Positions 32,435-41,017 of a DNA stretch of 41,048 bases are shown piece after piece. Source of the DNA: Comamonadaceae bacterium. Lineage in GTDB: Bacteria; Pseudomonadota; Gammaproteobacteria; Burkholderiales; Burkholderiaceae_C. The stretch lies in NCBI GenBank assembly GCA_030528485.1, contig JAUMYU010000014.1, positions 1 to 41,048 on the forward strand, in the 5' to 3' direction. The translations under genes were made by a program, and so were the position numbers. Positions within the stretch are counted from its first letter, which is position 1. Every line of letters begins with the position of its first letter. Below the pieces are notes generated by a model. It saw only the letters and a list, made by a program, of their open reading frames with translations, made no database searches and had not been told where the DNA came from.

Positions 32435-33075
32435 TTTTTGCCTCCTTTATTATTTTTCGCCTTGGCCTGTTCAATTTGCTCATCGGGACTCAAGTACCGA
32501 TACGTCTTCGCCACCGCCTTCATCGTAAGACGGTCATTGGAAATATCCTTAGAATCTTTAGTCACATGCATATTACCTATGGTAACGATACGAGACAAGT
32601 GCGCAATATCTGAAGCGAACTCACCAATCGCATCATAAGTCCCTGTGACGATAATATCAATCGGCTGCTCACCATAATAGTCCTTAATTTGAAACGCTCC
32701 AGGCTTAAACAACTCAAAATGCAAACCGCGCCCAATGCCAGCCTGGTTGATATCGGATAGCAATGCATCCATTTCCGCCTTGTTGGGGAGCTGCTTTTCC
32801 AACAAGCTGACGTACTGGATGGCTTGTTCTTTTTGCTTCTTCAATGCCTCCAAATTAATCGCTTTTTTATAGTCACGAGAGAATTCCGACCTTAATGCTG
32901 CTTCCTTTGCTTGCGCAGCCTCCAATTCCTCCTTAAAAGAAGTGAGGTAAAAAAACCAGGCAAGTACAGCAACAGCGATAGCAATCGCAATGAACAAGAC
33001 AATTCTTGGCAAAATAGGCCATAGCCACGGATCCCGACCACTGGCTTGTCGAAATTGAGATGCCCAATCTTTCAT
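32431..33075 (-). CDS. pilO: Type IV pilus inner-membrane protein PilO
   Basis: Bitopic protein pairing with PilN in the alignment subcomplex. 214 residues: cytoplasmic N-tail, membrane span at about 24-44 (RIVLFIAIAIAVAVLAWFFYL), coiled coil (EELEAAQAKEAALRSEF) and ferredoxin-like periplasmic domain (LLSDINQAGIGRGLHFELF, TGTYDAIGEFASDIAHL). GGAGGG before the ATG at 33075 decides the start over the TTG at 33090. Confidence 0.94.
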   Translation of the reverse strand: MKDWASQFRQASGRDPWLWPILPRIVLFIAIAIAVAVLAWFFYLTSFKEELEAAQAKEAALRSEFSRDYKKAINLEALKKQKEQAIQYVSLLEKQLPNKAEMDALLSDINQAGIGRGLHFELFKPGAFQIKDYYGEQPIDIIVTGTYDAIGEFASDIAHLSRIVTIGNMHVTKDSKDISNDRLTMKAVAKTYRYLSPDEQIEQAKAKNNKGGKK

Positions 33076-33090
33076 ACGCCCTCCTGCCAA

Positions 33091-33687
33091 TTATTTGATA
33101 GGCACATTGTTATCATCTTCCTCTACCCCCGCCTTATCCAAACGGAAGTTCATTGCATATCCATAAACTTGCCTTTTCCTGCCTCCACCCAAATCGATAT
33201 CGGTCGCTTTTGTCTCAATGAGTTGCGCCCTGGAATCCCACGGCATATTCTTATCAATATTTCTCAGCAAATCCGAAACCGTTTGGTTGGATTGCGCCAT
33301 GCCCTGCAAGGCGACCTGTTTATCCGTCTTGTTTAAAGACGTGACATAGGAGCCATTGGGAACCTCCTTGATGACATGATTCATCAAGTCAACAGGCAAA
33401 TTCCGCTCCGACTGCAAATTCTCGACCGCTTGCTGCCGCGCTTTCAGGGCGGCAATTTCCGCTTCAATATTATTAACCTCTTTAATTTGCACTTTCAGGC
33501 GCGCATTCTCCTGCTCAATCATTCGATTGGCACTTTCCTGATCGGAAATCAAGACCTGAAAATAGGAATAAATAACACCTGCAATCCCCAGCCCGGCAAG
33601 CACAGAAAGGGCCGCGGACAGCATGAACTTTTCTTTTCGCGCTTTCTTCGCCGCCTCACGGTGCGGCAACAAATTTATCCTGATCAT
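33091..33687 (-). CDS. pilN: Type IV pilus inner-membrane protein PilN
   Basis: 198 residues. The N-terminal INLLPHR motif (4-10) docks into PilM; a membrane span at about 22-43 and a coiled coil (NRMIEQENARLKVQIKEVNN) lead to the periplasmic domain. The ATG overlaps the pilM stop by four bases; pilO starts 15 bases downstream. Confidence 0.95.
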   Translation of the reverse strand: MIRINLLPHREAAKKARKEKFMLSAALSVLAGLGIAGVIYSYFQVLISDQESANRMIEQENARLKVQIKEVNNIEAEIAALKARQQAVENLQSERNLPVDLMNHVIKEVPNGSYVTSLNKTDKQVALQGMAQSNQTVSDLLRNIDKNMPWDSRAQLIETKATDIDLGGGRKRQVYGYAMNFRLDKAGVEEDDNNVPIK

Positions 33688-34763
33688 TCCTCAAACCTCC
33701 GCAATGCAAGGCCGCAAGCCGTCAAGTAACTCGGCGCTTCTCGCATGACGGATTTCATGCGAACCCCTCCTCCCATTTCCATCCCTTCAAATGGGCTTGC
33801 TATTTGACATGCCGTTTCAGTAGCCTGCGTGACGGCAGCGGCCAAGCCGTTAACTATAGCCGTACCACCTGCCAACAATATGCGATCAACTGAATTATAT
33901 GGAGAGCTGGTAAAGAAAAATTGCAACGCCCGGCTAATCTCCTGCGTCAGACTATTGACGTAAGGCCGCAGCACGGCATTTGCATAGTCTTCCGGCATTT
34001 CACCTGCACGCTTTTTATTCTCCGCCTCTTCAAAGGAAATTCCGTAATGCCTTGCAATGGATTGCGTCAATTGCGCCCCGCCAAAAGACTGATCGCGCTC
34101 AAAAAGAATCTCCTCTCCTTGAAGAATCATCAAAGTGCTATTCGATGCGCCAATTTCAAACAAAGCCACAATGGGCTGCTCTGACGTTCTGGGCCACGCC
34201 TTGGCCAAACGCATTACCGCCAACCTTGAAGCAAAAGACTCGACATCAAGAATGACCGCTTTCAGGCCAGCAGCTTCTGCCAAGCCCTGCCGATCCTCAA
34301 CTTTATCTTTTCGTGAAGCGGCAATTAATATTTCAACATCATCGCTTGAATTTTTTGATGGGCCAATTTCACAAAAATCCAGGCTGACCTCATCCAAAGA
34401 AAACGGAATATAGTGGCTCGCTTCCGATTCAACCTGAATCTCCAATTCCTCTTCGGAAAGGCCGGCAGGCAATATGATTTTTCGTGTAATAACAGCCGAA
34501 GGAGGCAAAGCCAACGCAACCTGCTTCGTACGCGAACCACTTTTTTTCACGACCCTTCGCAAGGCATCTGCCACCTCATCGAAATTTTCGATGTTTCCCT
34601 CATTCACCCACCCCTTTTCCAAGCGCTCAATAGCCGCCCTTTCAAGGGTCAATTTGCCATCGCGTGCACTGCTAAGCTCAACAAGCTTGATACTGGAAGC
34701 GCTGATGTCAATACCTACCAATGGCGTTTGCCTTGGGGCAAACAAAGATCTCGCGGAGACCAC
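33684..34763 (-). CDS. pilM: Type IV pilus ATPase-fold protein PilM
   Basis: Actin-like cytoplasmic protein at the base of the alignment complex; it binds PilN's N-terminal motif. Features: VGIDISASSIKLVELS near the start (phosphate-1 loop), VALFEIGASNSTLMIL, and RILLAGGTAIVNGLAAAV. I place the start at the GTG at 34763 (MVSARSLFAPRQTPL), because it gives the family's usual 359-residue length and has AAAGG six bases ahead. A longer frame extends to 34820 through other GTG and ATG codons. First gene of pilMNOPQ, divergent from mrcA, a common arrangement in beta- and gammaproteobacteria. Confidence 0.92.
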   Translation of the reverse strand: MVSARSLFAPRQTPLVGIDISASSIKLVELSSARDGKLTLERAAIERLEKGWVNEGNIENFDEVADALRRVVKKSGSRTKQVALALPPSAVITRKIILPAGLSEEELEIQVESEASHYIPFSLDEVSLDFCEIGPSKNSSDDVEILIAASRKDKVEDRQGLAEAAGLKAVILDVESFASRLAVMRLAKAWPRTSEQPIVALFEIGASNSTLMILQGEEILFERDQSFGGAQLTQSIARHYGISFEEAENKKRAGEMPEDYANAVLRPYVNSLTQEISRALQFFFTSSPYNSVDRILLAGGTAIVNGLAAAVTQATETACQIASPFEGMEMGGGVRMKSVMREAPSYLTACGLALRRFEE

Positions 34764-35013
34764 ATCCAACCTTTCTTGCACTGTTAAATAGCGCAACAAA
34801 ATGTACAACTTGACACGCATCCTAGCAGCATGTTTTTTTGCTGAAAAGAGGAAGCATGCGCGCTTATTTCGCTCCTGTTGTCAAAAGCACACGTGATTGT
34901 CATTATTCTGTCTGATGCACAATGTGCTGTATCCTCAGCTCCCCTAAGTTTTTGTATTTTCATAACAAATTTTGACAGTTGCCCGACCGCGGGCGGCGGT
35001 GCATTGCAAATCC

Positions 35014-37455
35014 ATGGTTTCTCAGCGCAACAGCAGTGGGCGTAAGCGCCCACCCAACATGGCGAACAACACATCTGCTGACAGTAGGGGAGACCACTCT
35101 CAGCCGCGCAAGCGAAGTTCCTTGATTGTCCGCGTTTTTGGCTGGTGTTTAGGCTTGATGGTTGCTGGCGCCGTGGCGGCCGTGGCCGTTGCAGTTGTGG
35201 TAGTCGCCACGATCTACCCCAAGCTGCCAGACGTTTCTGATCTGGCCGACTATCGCCCCAAGCTGCCATTGCGGGTCTATTCGGCAGAAGGCGCTTTGAT
35301 TGGTGAGTTTGGCGAGGAGCGCCGCAAGCTCACTCCCATCGAAGACATCCCCGATGTCATGAAAAATGCCATTCTGGCAGCAGAGGACGCGCGTTTTTTC
35401 CAGCATAACGGCATTGACTACCGAGGCATCATCCGGGCCGCCTTGGCCAATTTGCGCGATTTGCGCAGCCAGGGGGCCTCGACCATCTCCATGCAAGTCG
35501 CCCGCAATATGTACCTTTCGCCTGAGCGGACGTTTACGCGCAAGCTCTACGAGGTGCTGCTGACGATGAAGCTGGAGCACATGCTCTCCAAGAACGAAAT
35601 CCTGGAGATTTACATGAACCAGATCTTCCTGGGCAACCGCGCTTATGGCTTTTCCGCAGCGGCAGAAACGTACTTTGGCAAGCCGCTGAAAGAGGTCAGC
35701 ATCGCGGAAGCGGCCATGCTGGCCGGCCTGCCTGTTGCACCATCCGAGTTCAATCCCATCCGCCGCCCTGAGCGCGCCCGCATTCGCCAACTGCACATCA
35801 TCAACCGCATGGTGGACAACGGCTTTATCACCGCAGATGAAGCCGTGCAGGCGCGCAAAGAAGCCAAGGCGATGAACGTGCGCCGCACGCTGGACAACTT
35901 CCCCGTTCGTGCGGAGTACGTCGCTGAAATGGTGCGCAAATCCATGTTCGAACGCTATGGCGAGGAGGCCTACACCCGCGGCCTGAACGTTTACACCACC
36001 ATCCAGCTCTCGGACCAGGAGGCCGCCTATAGAGCCTTGCGCACGGGCATCATGAATTACGAGAAACGGCAGCATTACCGCGGCCCGGAAAATTTCGTCA
36101 ACCTGCCTGATGACCCGGAAAAACGCGAAGCGGTGATTGACAACGCCCTCTCCGCCCACCCCGACAACGGGGAAATTTTTTCTGCCGTGGTTCTGAAAGC
36201 CAACCGCCAAAAAGTGGAAGTCGCGCGCGCGGATGGCTCCCGTTTGGAAATCACGGGCCTGGGGCTGCGCGCCGTTCAATCCGGCCTGGCCGAAAAAGCC
36301 CCCGCCAACATCAAGATTCGCCCTGGCGCCATCGTGCGCATCATGCAAACCGCCAAGGGCGAATGGGAGATTACCCAACTGCCCGAAGTGGAAGGCGCTT
36401 TCGTCGCGATGGAGCCTGCCACTGGCGCCATTCGCGCACTGGTGGGCGGCTTCGATTTCAACAACCGCAAGTTCAACCACGTCACCCAAGCCTGGCGCCA
36501 GCCCGGTTCGGCTTTCAAGCCCTTCATCTATTCGGCGGCGCTGGAAAAAGGCTATATGCCCGCCACCCTCATTGCCGACACGCCCATGTACTTTGGCAGC
36601 TCCGTCACGGGCGGCAAGCCCTGGGAGCCGCGCAATTACGATCGCCGCTTTGAAGGCCCGATCACCATGCGCACGGCCCTGGCCCGCTCACGCAATATTC
36701 CGACGGTGCGGCTGATTCAAACCGTTGGCGCCAAAAACGCCCAGCAGTGGGTGACCCGTTTTGGCTTCGACGCCCAGCGCGTTCAGCCTGTGCTGCCCAT
36801 GGCCCTGGGCGCTGTCGAGGTCACCCCGCTGCAAATGGTGGCGGCTTACAGCATTTTTGCCAATGGCGGGCACAGGGTGGAACCGTGGCTGATTGAACGG
36901 GTGACCGACCACCGCGGGCGCGTGCTCTCGCACACCCAGCCCAGCCCTCTTGACGAGACGCCCCAGGCCATCGACCCGCGCAATGCCTTCATCACCAGCA
37001 GCCTGTTGCAGGAAGTCACCCGCTCTGGCACGGGTGCGAAAGCGCGCGCCGCGCTCAAACGCCCCGATATTTACGGCAAGACGGGCACTACCAACGATGC
37101 CCACGATGCCTGGTTTGCGGGCTTTCAGCCCTCCATGGCCGCTGTCGCGTGGGTGGGCTATGACAACCCGCGCGACCTGGGCAGCAAAGAAACAGGCGGC
37201 GGCTTGGCATTGCCCATTTGGGTGCAATTCATGCAACACGCCCTCAAAGACACGCCTGTCAGTGAACTCAAAGCCCCCAAAGGCGTTTCGCGCGAAGGGA
37301 GCGATTGGGCGTACAACGAGTTCACCCGCGGCCGTGGCGTAGCCAGCCTTGGCATGGAAAGCTATTACGCAGAATCCAGCGCCAGCTCTGCGGGCAGCCA
37401 TACCCCGCCCAGCAGTGCAGAGCGCGCCCAGATTCTGGATTTGTTCCAAAACTGA
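35014..37455 (+). CDS. mrcA: Penicillin-binding protein 1A (bifunctional class A)
   Basis: Inner-membrane peptidoglycan polymerase. About 813 residues: cytoplasmic basic tail, one membrane span (LGLMVAGAVAAVAVAVVVVA), a glycosyltransferase domain with EDARFFQHNGIDYRGIIRA and GASTISMQVARNMYL, then a transpeptidase domain. The latter has PGSAFKPFIYSAAL (SxxK nucleophile), SRN in ALARSRNIPTV and YGKTGTTNDAHDAWF (KTG). An OB-like insertion lies between the two domains. The start is unsettled: ATG 35014 or ATG 35059 (798 residues), with a 7-bp hairpin (35036-35053) between them; a TTG at 34972 is less likely. Divergent from pilM, as in many relatives. Confidence 0.93.
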   Translation: MVSQRNSSGRKRPPNMANNTSADSRGDHSQPRKRSSLIVRVFGWCLGLMVAGAVAAVAVAVVVVATIYPKLPDVSDLADYRPKLPLRVYSAEGALIGEFGEERRKLTPIEDIPDVMKNAILAAEDARFFQHNGIDYRGIIRAALANLRDLRSQGASTISMQVARNMYLSPERTFTRKLYEVLLTMKLEHMLSKNEILEIYMNQIFLGNRAYGFSAAAETYFGKPLKEVSIAEAAMLAGLPVAPSEFNPIRRPERARIRQLHIINRMVDNGFITADEAVQARKEAKAMNVRRTLDNFPVRAEYVAEMVRKSMFERYGEEAYTRGLNVYTTIQLSDQEAAYRALRTGIMNYEKRQHYRGPENFVNLPDDPEKREAVIDNALSAHPDNGEIFSAVVLKANRQKVEVARADGSRLEITGLGLRAVQSGLAEKAPANIKIRPGAIVRIMQTAKGEWEITQLPEVEGAFVAMEPATGAIRALVGGFDFNNRKFNHVTQAWRQPGSAFKPFIYSAALEKGYMPATLIADTPMYFGSSVTGGKPWEPRNYDRRFEGPITMRTALARSRNIPTVRLIQTVGAKNAQQWVTRFGFDAQRVQPVLPMALGAVEVTPLQMVAAYSIFANGGHRVEPWLIERVTDHRGRVLSHTQPSPLDETPQAIDPRNAFITSSLLQEVTRSGTGAKARAALKRPDIYGKTGTTNDAHDAWFAGFQPSMAAVAWVGYDNPRDLGSKETGGGLALPIWVQFMQHALKDTPVSELKAPKGVSREGSDWAYNEFTRGRGVASLGMESYYAESSASSAGSHTPPSSAERAQILDLFQN

Positions 37456-37788
37456 GCAAAGCGCCTGTCCACGATCTCCACGCGACGGGCCATGAAGCGG
37501 ATGGGGCGCGCCCGGCGGCGTTGCGAGCGCACGGCACGCCCCAAAGCACTTAAAAAAATACAAATCAAAAAGAAACAAAATAACCTTATTTCGGCAATCC
37601 TGTATTGAAGTGATTTTTATTTTGATATAAAAATAATACACACAAGCGATGCGCAATGCAGCGTCGCGGCCAGGTACAGCTTTCAGGTTTGATGGTACAA
37701 AACGCCACCCAAGCTGGCGGCAACCTGCCTTGCTTCTTGCCCCCTCGGCCTTTGCCCAGGGGGCCTTCTTCCGAACCTTCTTCACACC
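37456..37788. other. Intergenic stretch between mrcA and cphA
   Basis: No gene seen. It contains repeat copy F in its middle and a GC-rich hairpin GCCCCCT / AGGGGGC (37739-37764) that ends 24 bases before the cphA start. The first 100 bases are GC-rich with no recognised structure; no clear mrcA terminator was found. Confidence 0.45.
37560..37629 (-). repeat. Intergenic palindromic repeat, copy F (inverted orientation)
   Basis: Minus-strand orientation: right-type end ACAAATCAAAAAGAAAC at 37560, core (minus strand) CAATACAGGATTGCCGAAAT, left-type end TATATCAAAATAAAAATCAC. It lies 104 bases after the mrcA stop. Confidence 0.8.
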
Positions 37789-40377
37789 ATGCAAACCCTG
37801 CGCATCCGCGCTCTGCGCGGCCCTAATTTGTGGAGCCGTAAGACGGCCATCCTGGTCAACGTGCAATGTTCGCCCCAGGAGTGCGATATCGCCCAACTGC
37901 CGGGCTTTGCAGCCCGGCTGCGCGCCTTGTTTCCCGCCGTGGGCACCCCGACGAGCGAGGATGGCAGCCCCGTCTCCCTGGCCCATGTGCTGCAATTTGC
38001 CGCGGCGGTGCTGCAACAGGAAGCGGGCGTGGCCATCGGCTTTTCGCGCACCGTGCCTACCTCCGAGGCCGGGGTGTTTCAAGTGATCGTGGAATACAAG
38101 GAAGAAGACGTTGGCCGCCAGGCCGTCAGCGATGCACTGGCGCTGATCGACGCCGCCTTGCATGAGCGCCCCTTTGATGCCGCCGCCGCCATCGCCGCGC
38201 TGCGCGAGAAAGACGAGCACGAGCGCCTGGGCCCGAGCACCGGCTCCATCGCCCAGGCCGCACTGGCGCGCGGCATCCCCATGCGGCGGCTCACGCGCGG
38301 CTCCATGGTGCAATTTGGCTGGGGCTCGCGCCAGCGCCGCATCCAGGCTGCTGAAGTCGATGCCACCAGCACCGTGGCCGAATCCATCGCCCAGGACAAG
38401 GAGCTGACCAAAAAGCTGCTGATGGCCGCAGGCGTGCCCGTGCCCTTTGGCCGCCCCGTACACAGCCTGGAGCAGGCCCGCCAGGTCGCACAAGAGCTGG
38501 GCTGGCCGGTGGTCGCCAAGCCGCAGGATGGCAACCAGGGCAAAGGCGTGACGGTCAACATCAACACCCCCGCCGAACTGGAGGCGGCCTACCACGCCGC
38601 CGCCCATTACGGCGTGGTGATGGTGGAGAAATACCTGCCCGGGCAGGACTACCGCCTGCTGGTGGTGGGCAACCGCCTGGCCGCCGCCGCGCGGCGCGAA
38701 CCGCCGCAAGTCATCGGCGATGGCGAGCACACCGTGCGCGAGCTGGTGGGCATCGTCAACCTCGACCCGCGCCGCAGCGACGGGCATGCGACCTCGCTCA
38801 CGCGCATCCGCCTCGACGACATCGCCCTGGGCCAGCTTGAATTGCAGCAGCTCACGCCCGATTCCATCCCCGAGCCAGGCCGCAAAGTCGTGCTGCGCCA
38901 CAACGCCAACCTCAGCACCGGCGGCTCGGCCACCGACGTCACCGACTCGGTACACCCCGCCGTGGCCGCCAGCGCCGTGGCCGCTGCGCAAATGGTCGGG
39001 CTGGATATTTGCGGCGTCGATGTCGTCTGCGAAAGCGTGGAGCGCCCGCTGGAAGACCAATCGGGCGGCGTGGTCGAAGTCAACGCCGCGCCCGGCCTGC
39101 GCATGCACCTGGCCCCCTCCTACGGCCAGCCGCGCCCCATTGGCAAATACGTGGTGGACATGCTGTTTGAAAAAGGCAATGACGGGCGCATCCCCGTCGT
39201 CACCGTCACCGGCACCAACGGCAAAACCACCACCGCCCGCCTGCTGGCGCATTTGCTGATGGCGCACGGCCTGAGCACCGGCATGACCAATACCGACGGC
39301 ATCTACATCAACGGCCACCAGATCGAAAGCGGCGATTGCAGCGGCCCGCGCAGCGCCCGCAATGTGCTGTTTCACCCCGAGGTGGACGCCGCCGTGCTCG
39401 AAGTCGCGCGCGGGGGCATCCTGCGCGAAGGGCTGGGCTTTGACCAAAGCCAGGTGGCCGTGGTCACCAACATTGGCGAGGGCGATCACCTGGGCCTGAA
39501 CTACATCGACACCGTGGAGGAGCTGGCCCAGGTCAAGGCCGTGACGGTGCGCAACGTCGCCCCCAAAGGCTACGCCGTGCTCAACGCGGAAGACCCGCTC
39601 GTGGCCGCCATGGCCAGCACCACGCCCGCCCGCGTCATCTACTTCGCCATGGACAAACACCACCCCGTGCTGGCCACGCACCGCTCGCAGGGGCGGCGCA
39701 GCGTGTTCGTCGAGGGCGATGCCATCGTCGCCACCGAAGGCACCTGGCGCGACAGCATCCCGCTGGCCGACATCCCCATCACCCACCACGGCCGCATCGG
39801 CTTTCAGGTGCAAAACGTCATGGCCGCCGTCGCCGCCGCCTGGGCGCTGGGCCTGCCAGCGGAAACCATCCGCCGCGGCCTGGCCAGCTTCATGAACGAC
39901 AGCGACAACGCCCCCGGGCGCTTCAACACCCTGCACATTCGGGGCGCCACCGTGGTGGCCGATTACGGCCACAACCCCGATGCCATGCGCGCGCTGGTGC
40001 AAGTCGTGCAGGCCACGCCCGCAGGCAAGCGCGTGCTGGTCATCAGCGCCGCGGGCGACCGGCGCGATGAAGACATCCGCGCACAAACAGCCATTCTCTC
40101 CAGCGCCTTTGATGAAGCCATCCTCTACCAGGACGCCGCCCAGCGCGGCCGCGCCGATGGCGAAGTGCTGCGCCTGCTGCGCGAAGGCTTCGAGCGCGCC
40201 AGCGCCAACGGCAACTCCCGCACCCGCCACGTGCAGGAAGTGCGCGGCGAAATGCCCGCCATCGACACCGCCATCGCCCGCTTGCAACCGGGGGATTTCT
40301 GCCTCGTGCTCGTTGACCAGGTGGAACAAGCCCTGGCCCACCTGCGCCGCCTGGCGCAGCAACCCGCCACAGCGTGA
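37789..40377 (+). CDS. cphA: Cyanophycin synthetase
   Basis: Makes the storage polymer cyanophycin by adding Asp to the chain and Arg to the Asp side chain, using ATP. 862 residues with the three-part family architecture. The N-terminal domain has KTAILVNVQCSPQECDIAQL. The central ATP-grasp region has QFGWGSRQRRIQAAEVDATS, then WPVVAKPQDGNQGKGVTVNI and GGVVEVNAAPGLRMHLAPSY. The C-terminal Mur-ligase domain has VTVTGTNGKTTTARLLAHLL, DNAPGRFNTL and VADYGHNPDAMRALVQVV. No cyanophycinase or second cphA gene lies in the window. The start ATG at 37789 lacks a clear ribosome binding site but fits the family. Confidence 0.95.
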   Translation: MQTLRIRALRGPNLWSRKTAILVNVQCSPQECDIAQLPGFAARLRALFPAVGTPTSEDGSPVSLAHVLQFAAAVLQQEAGVAIGFSRTVPTSEAGVFQVIVEYKEEDVGRQAVSDALALIDAALHERPFDAAAAIAALREKDEHERLGPSTGSIAQAALARGIPMRRLTRGSMVQFGWGSRQRRIQAAEVDATSTVAESIAQDKELTKKLLMAAGVPVPFGRPVHSLEQARQVAQELGWPVVAKPQDGNQGKGVTVNINTPAELEAAYHAAAHYGVVMVEKYLPGQDYRLLVVGNRLAAAARREPPQVIGDGEHTVRELVGIVNLDPRRSDGHATSLTRIRLDDIALGQLELQQLTPDSIPEPGRKVVLRHNANLSTGGSATDVTDSVHPAVAASAVAAAQMVGLDICGVDVVCESVERPLEDQSGGVVEVNAAPGLRMHLAPSYGQPRPIGKYVVDMLFEKGNDGRIPVVTVTGTNGKTTTARLLAHLLMAHGLSTGMTNTDGIYINGHQIESGDCSGPRSARNVLFHPEVDAAVLEVARGGILREGLGFDQSQVAVVTNIGEGDHLGLNYIDTVEELAQVKAVTVRNVAPKGYAVLNAEDPLVAAMASTTPARVIYFAMDKHHPVLATHRSQGRRSVFVEGDAIVATEGTWRDSIPLADIPITHHGRIGFQVQNVMAAVAAAWALGLPAETIRRGLASFMNDSDNAPGRFNTLHIRGATVVADYGHNPDAMRALVQVVQATPAGKRVLVISAAGDRRDEDIRAQTAILSSAFDEAILYQDAAQRGRADGEVLRLLREGFERASANGNSRTRHVQEVRGEMPAIDTAIARLQPGDFCLVLVDQVEQALAHLRRLAQQPATA

Positions 40378-40465
40378 GCGTGAGCTTGTACCGCACCGCT
40401 GACGCCACCCGCGACACCAACTAAACCCACCGACTCGCTCCCCCTACCAGCCGATAATCGCTCCC

Positions 40466-40933
40466 ATGACTGCATTGACCCTCACCGCCGCCCAGCGCCG
40501 CGAACTGCGCGCCCAGGCCCACCACCTCAACCCCGTCGTCCTCATCGGCGCCGAGGGCTTGACCGCCTCCGTCATGAAAGAAGTCGCCGCTGCGCTGGAT
40601 GCGCACGGCCTGATCAAAGTGCGCGTATTCAGCGACGAACGCGCCACCCGCGACGCCTTTGCGCAGGAGATTTGCCAAAGCCTCAGCGCCGCCGCCGTGC
40701 AACACATCGGCAAGCTGCTGGTGCTCTGGCGCCCGCCCGCGCCCAAGGCCAAAGCCGCCAGCCAGGGCAAAGCGCCGGTGCAAGTCAAAGTCGTCAAACC
40801 CGCCAAGCGCCCCGGCCAAAAGCCCGAAATCAAACACCTGCGCGTGCTGGGCAACCAGCGCCTGACCGCAGGCGGCAACATCAAGAAAGCCAAGCCGCGC
40901 CAAGCCTCGGCCAAAAAACAATCGCTGGATTAA
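40466..40933 (+). CDS. yhbY: YhbY/CRM-domain RNA-binding protein
   Basis: Binds pre-50S ribosomal particles in relatives. The CRM domain covers residues 1-95: LTAAQRRELRAQAHHLNPVV, LIGAEGLTASVMKEVAAALD, HGLIKVRVF, HIGKLLVLWRPP. A long basic tail of about 60 residues follows (KAASQGKAPVQVKVVKPAKR, GNIKKAKPRQ), longer than in E. coli YhbY. A -10-like GATAAT (40453-40458) ends seven bases before the ATG and no Shine-Dalgarno is seen. Confidence 0.9.
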   Translation: MTALTLTAAQRRELRAQAHHLNPVVLIGAEGLTASVMKEVAAALDAHGLIKVRVFSDERATRDAFAQEICQSLSAAAVQHIGKLLVLWRPPAPKAKAASQGKAPVQVKVVKPAKRPGQKPEIKHLRVLGNQRLTAGGNIKKAKPRQASAKKQSLD

Positions 40934-41017
40934 CCGCCAGGGCGCGCACCCTGACGCTCCCTCAACGCGCGCGCCACGCACACGCTGCCCTGCCGCCCGC
41001 GCCACACGCCTGAAACC

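Noticed and set aside
34764-35013. Sigma-70 promoters in the pilM-mrcA divergent region
   Set aside because: TTGACA-like hexamers are present on both strands but no suitably spaced -10 box could be paired with them.
36688-40362. Very long minus-strand open frame (over 1200 codons) opposite mrcA and cphA
   Set aside because: It is the reverse-strand shadow of two well-supported genes in high-GC DNA; low complexity, no domain motifs.
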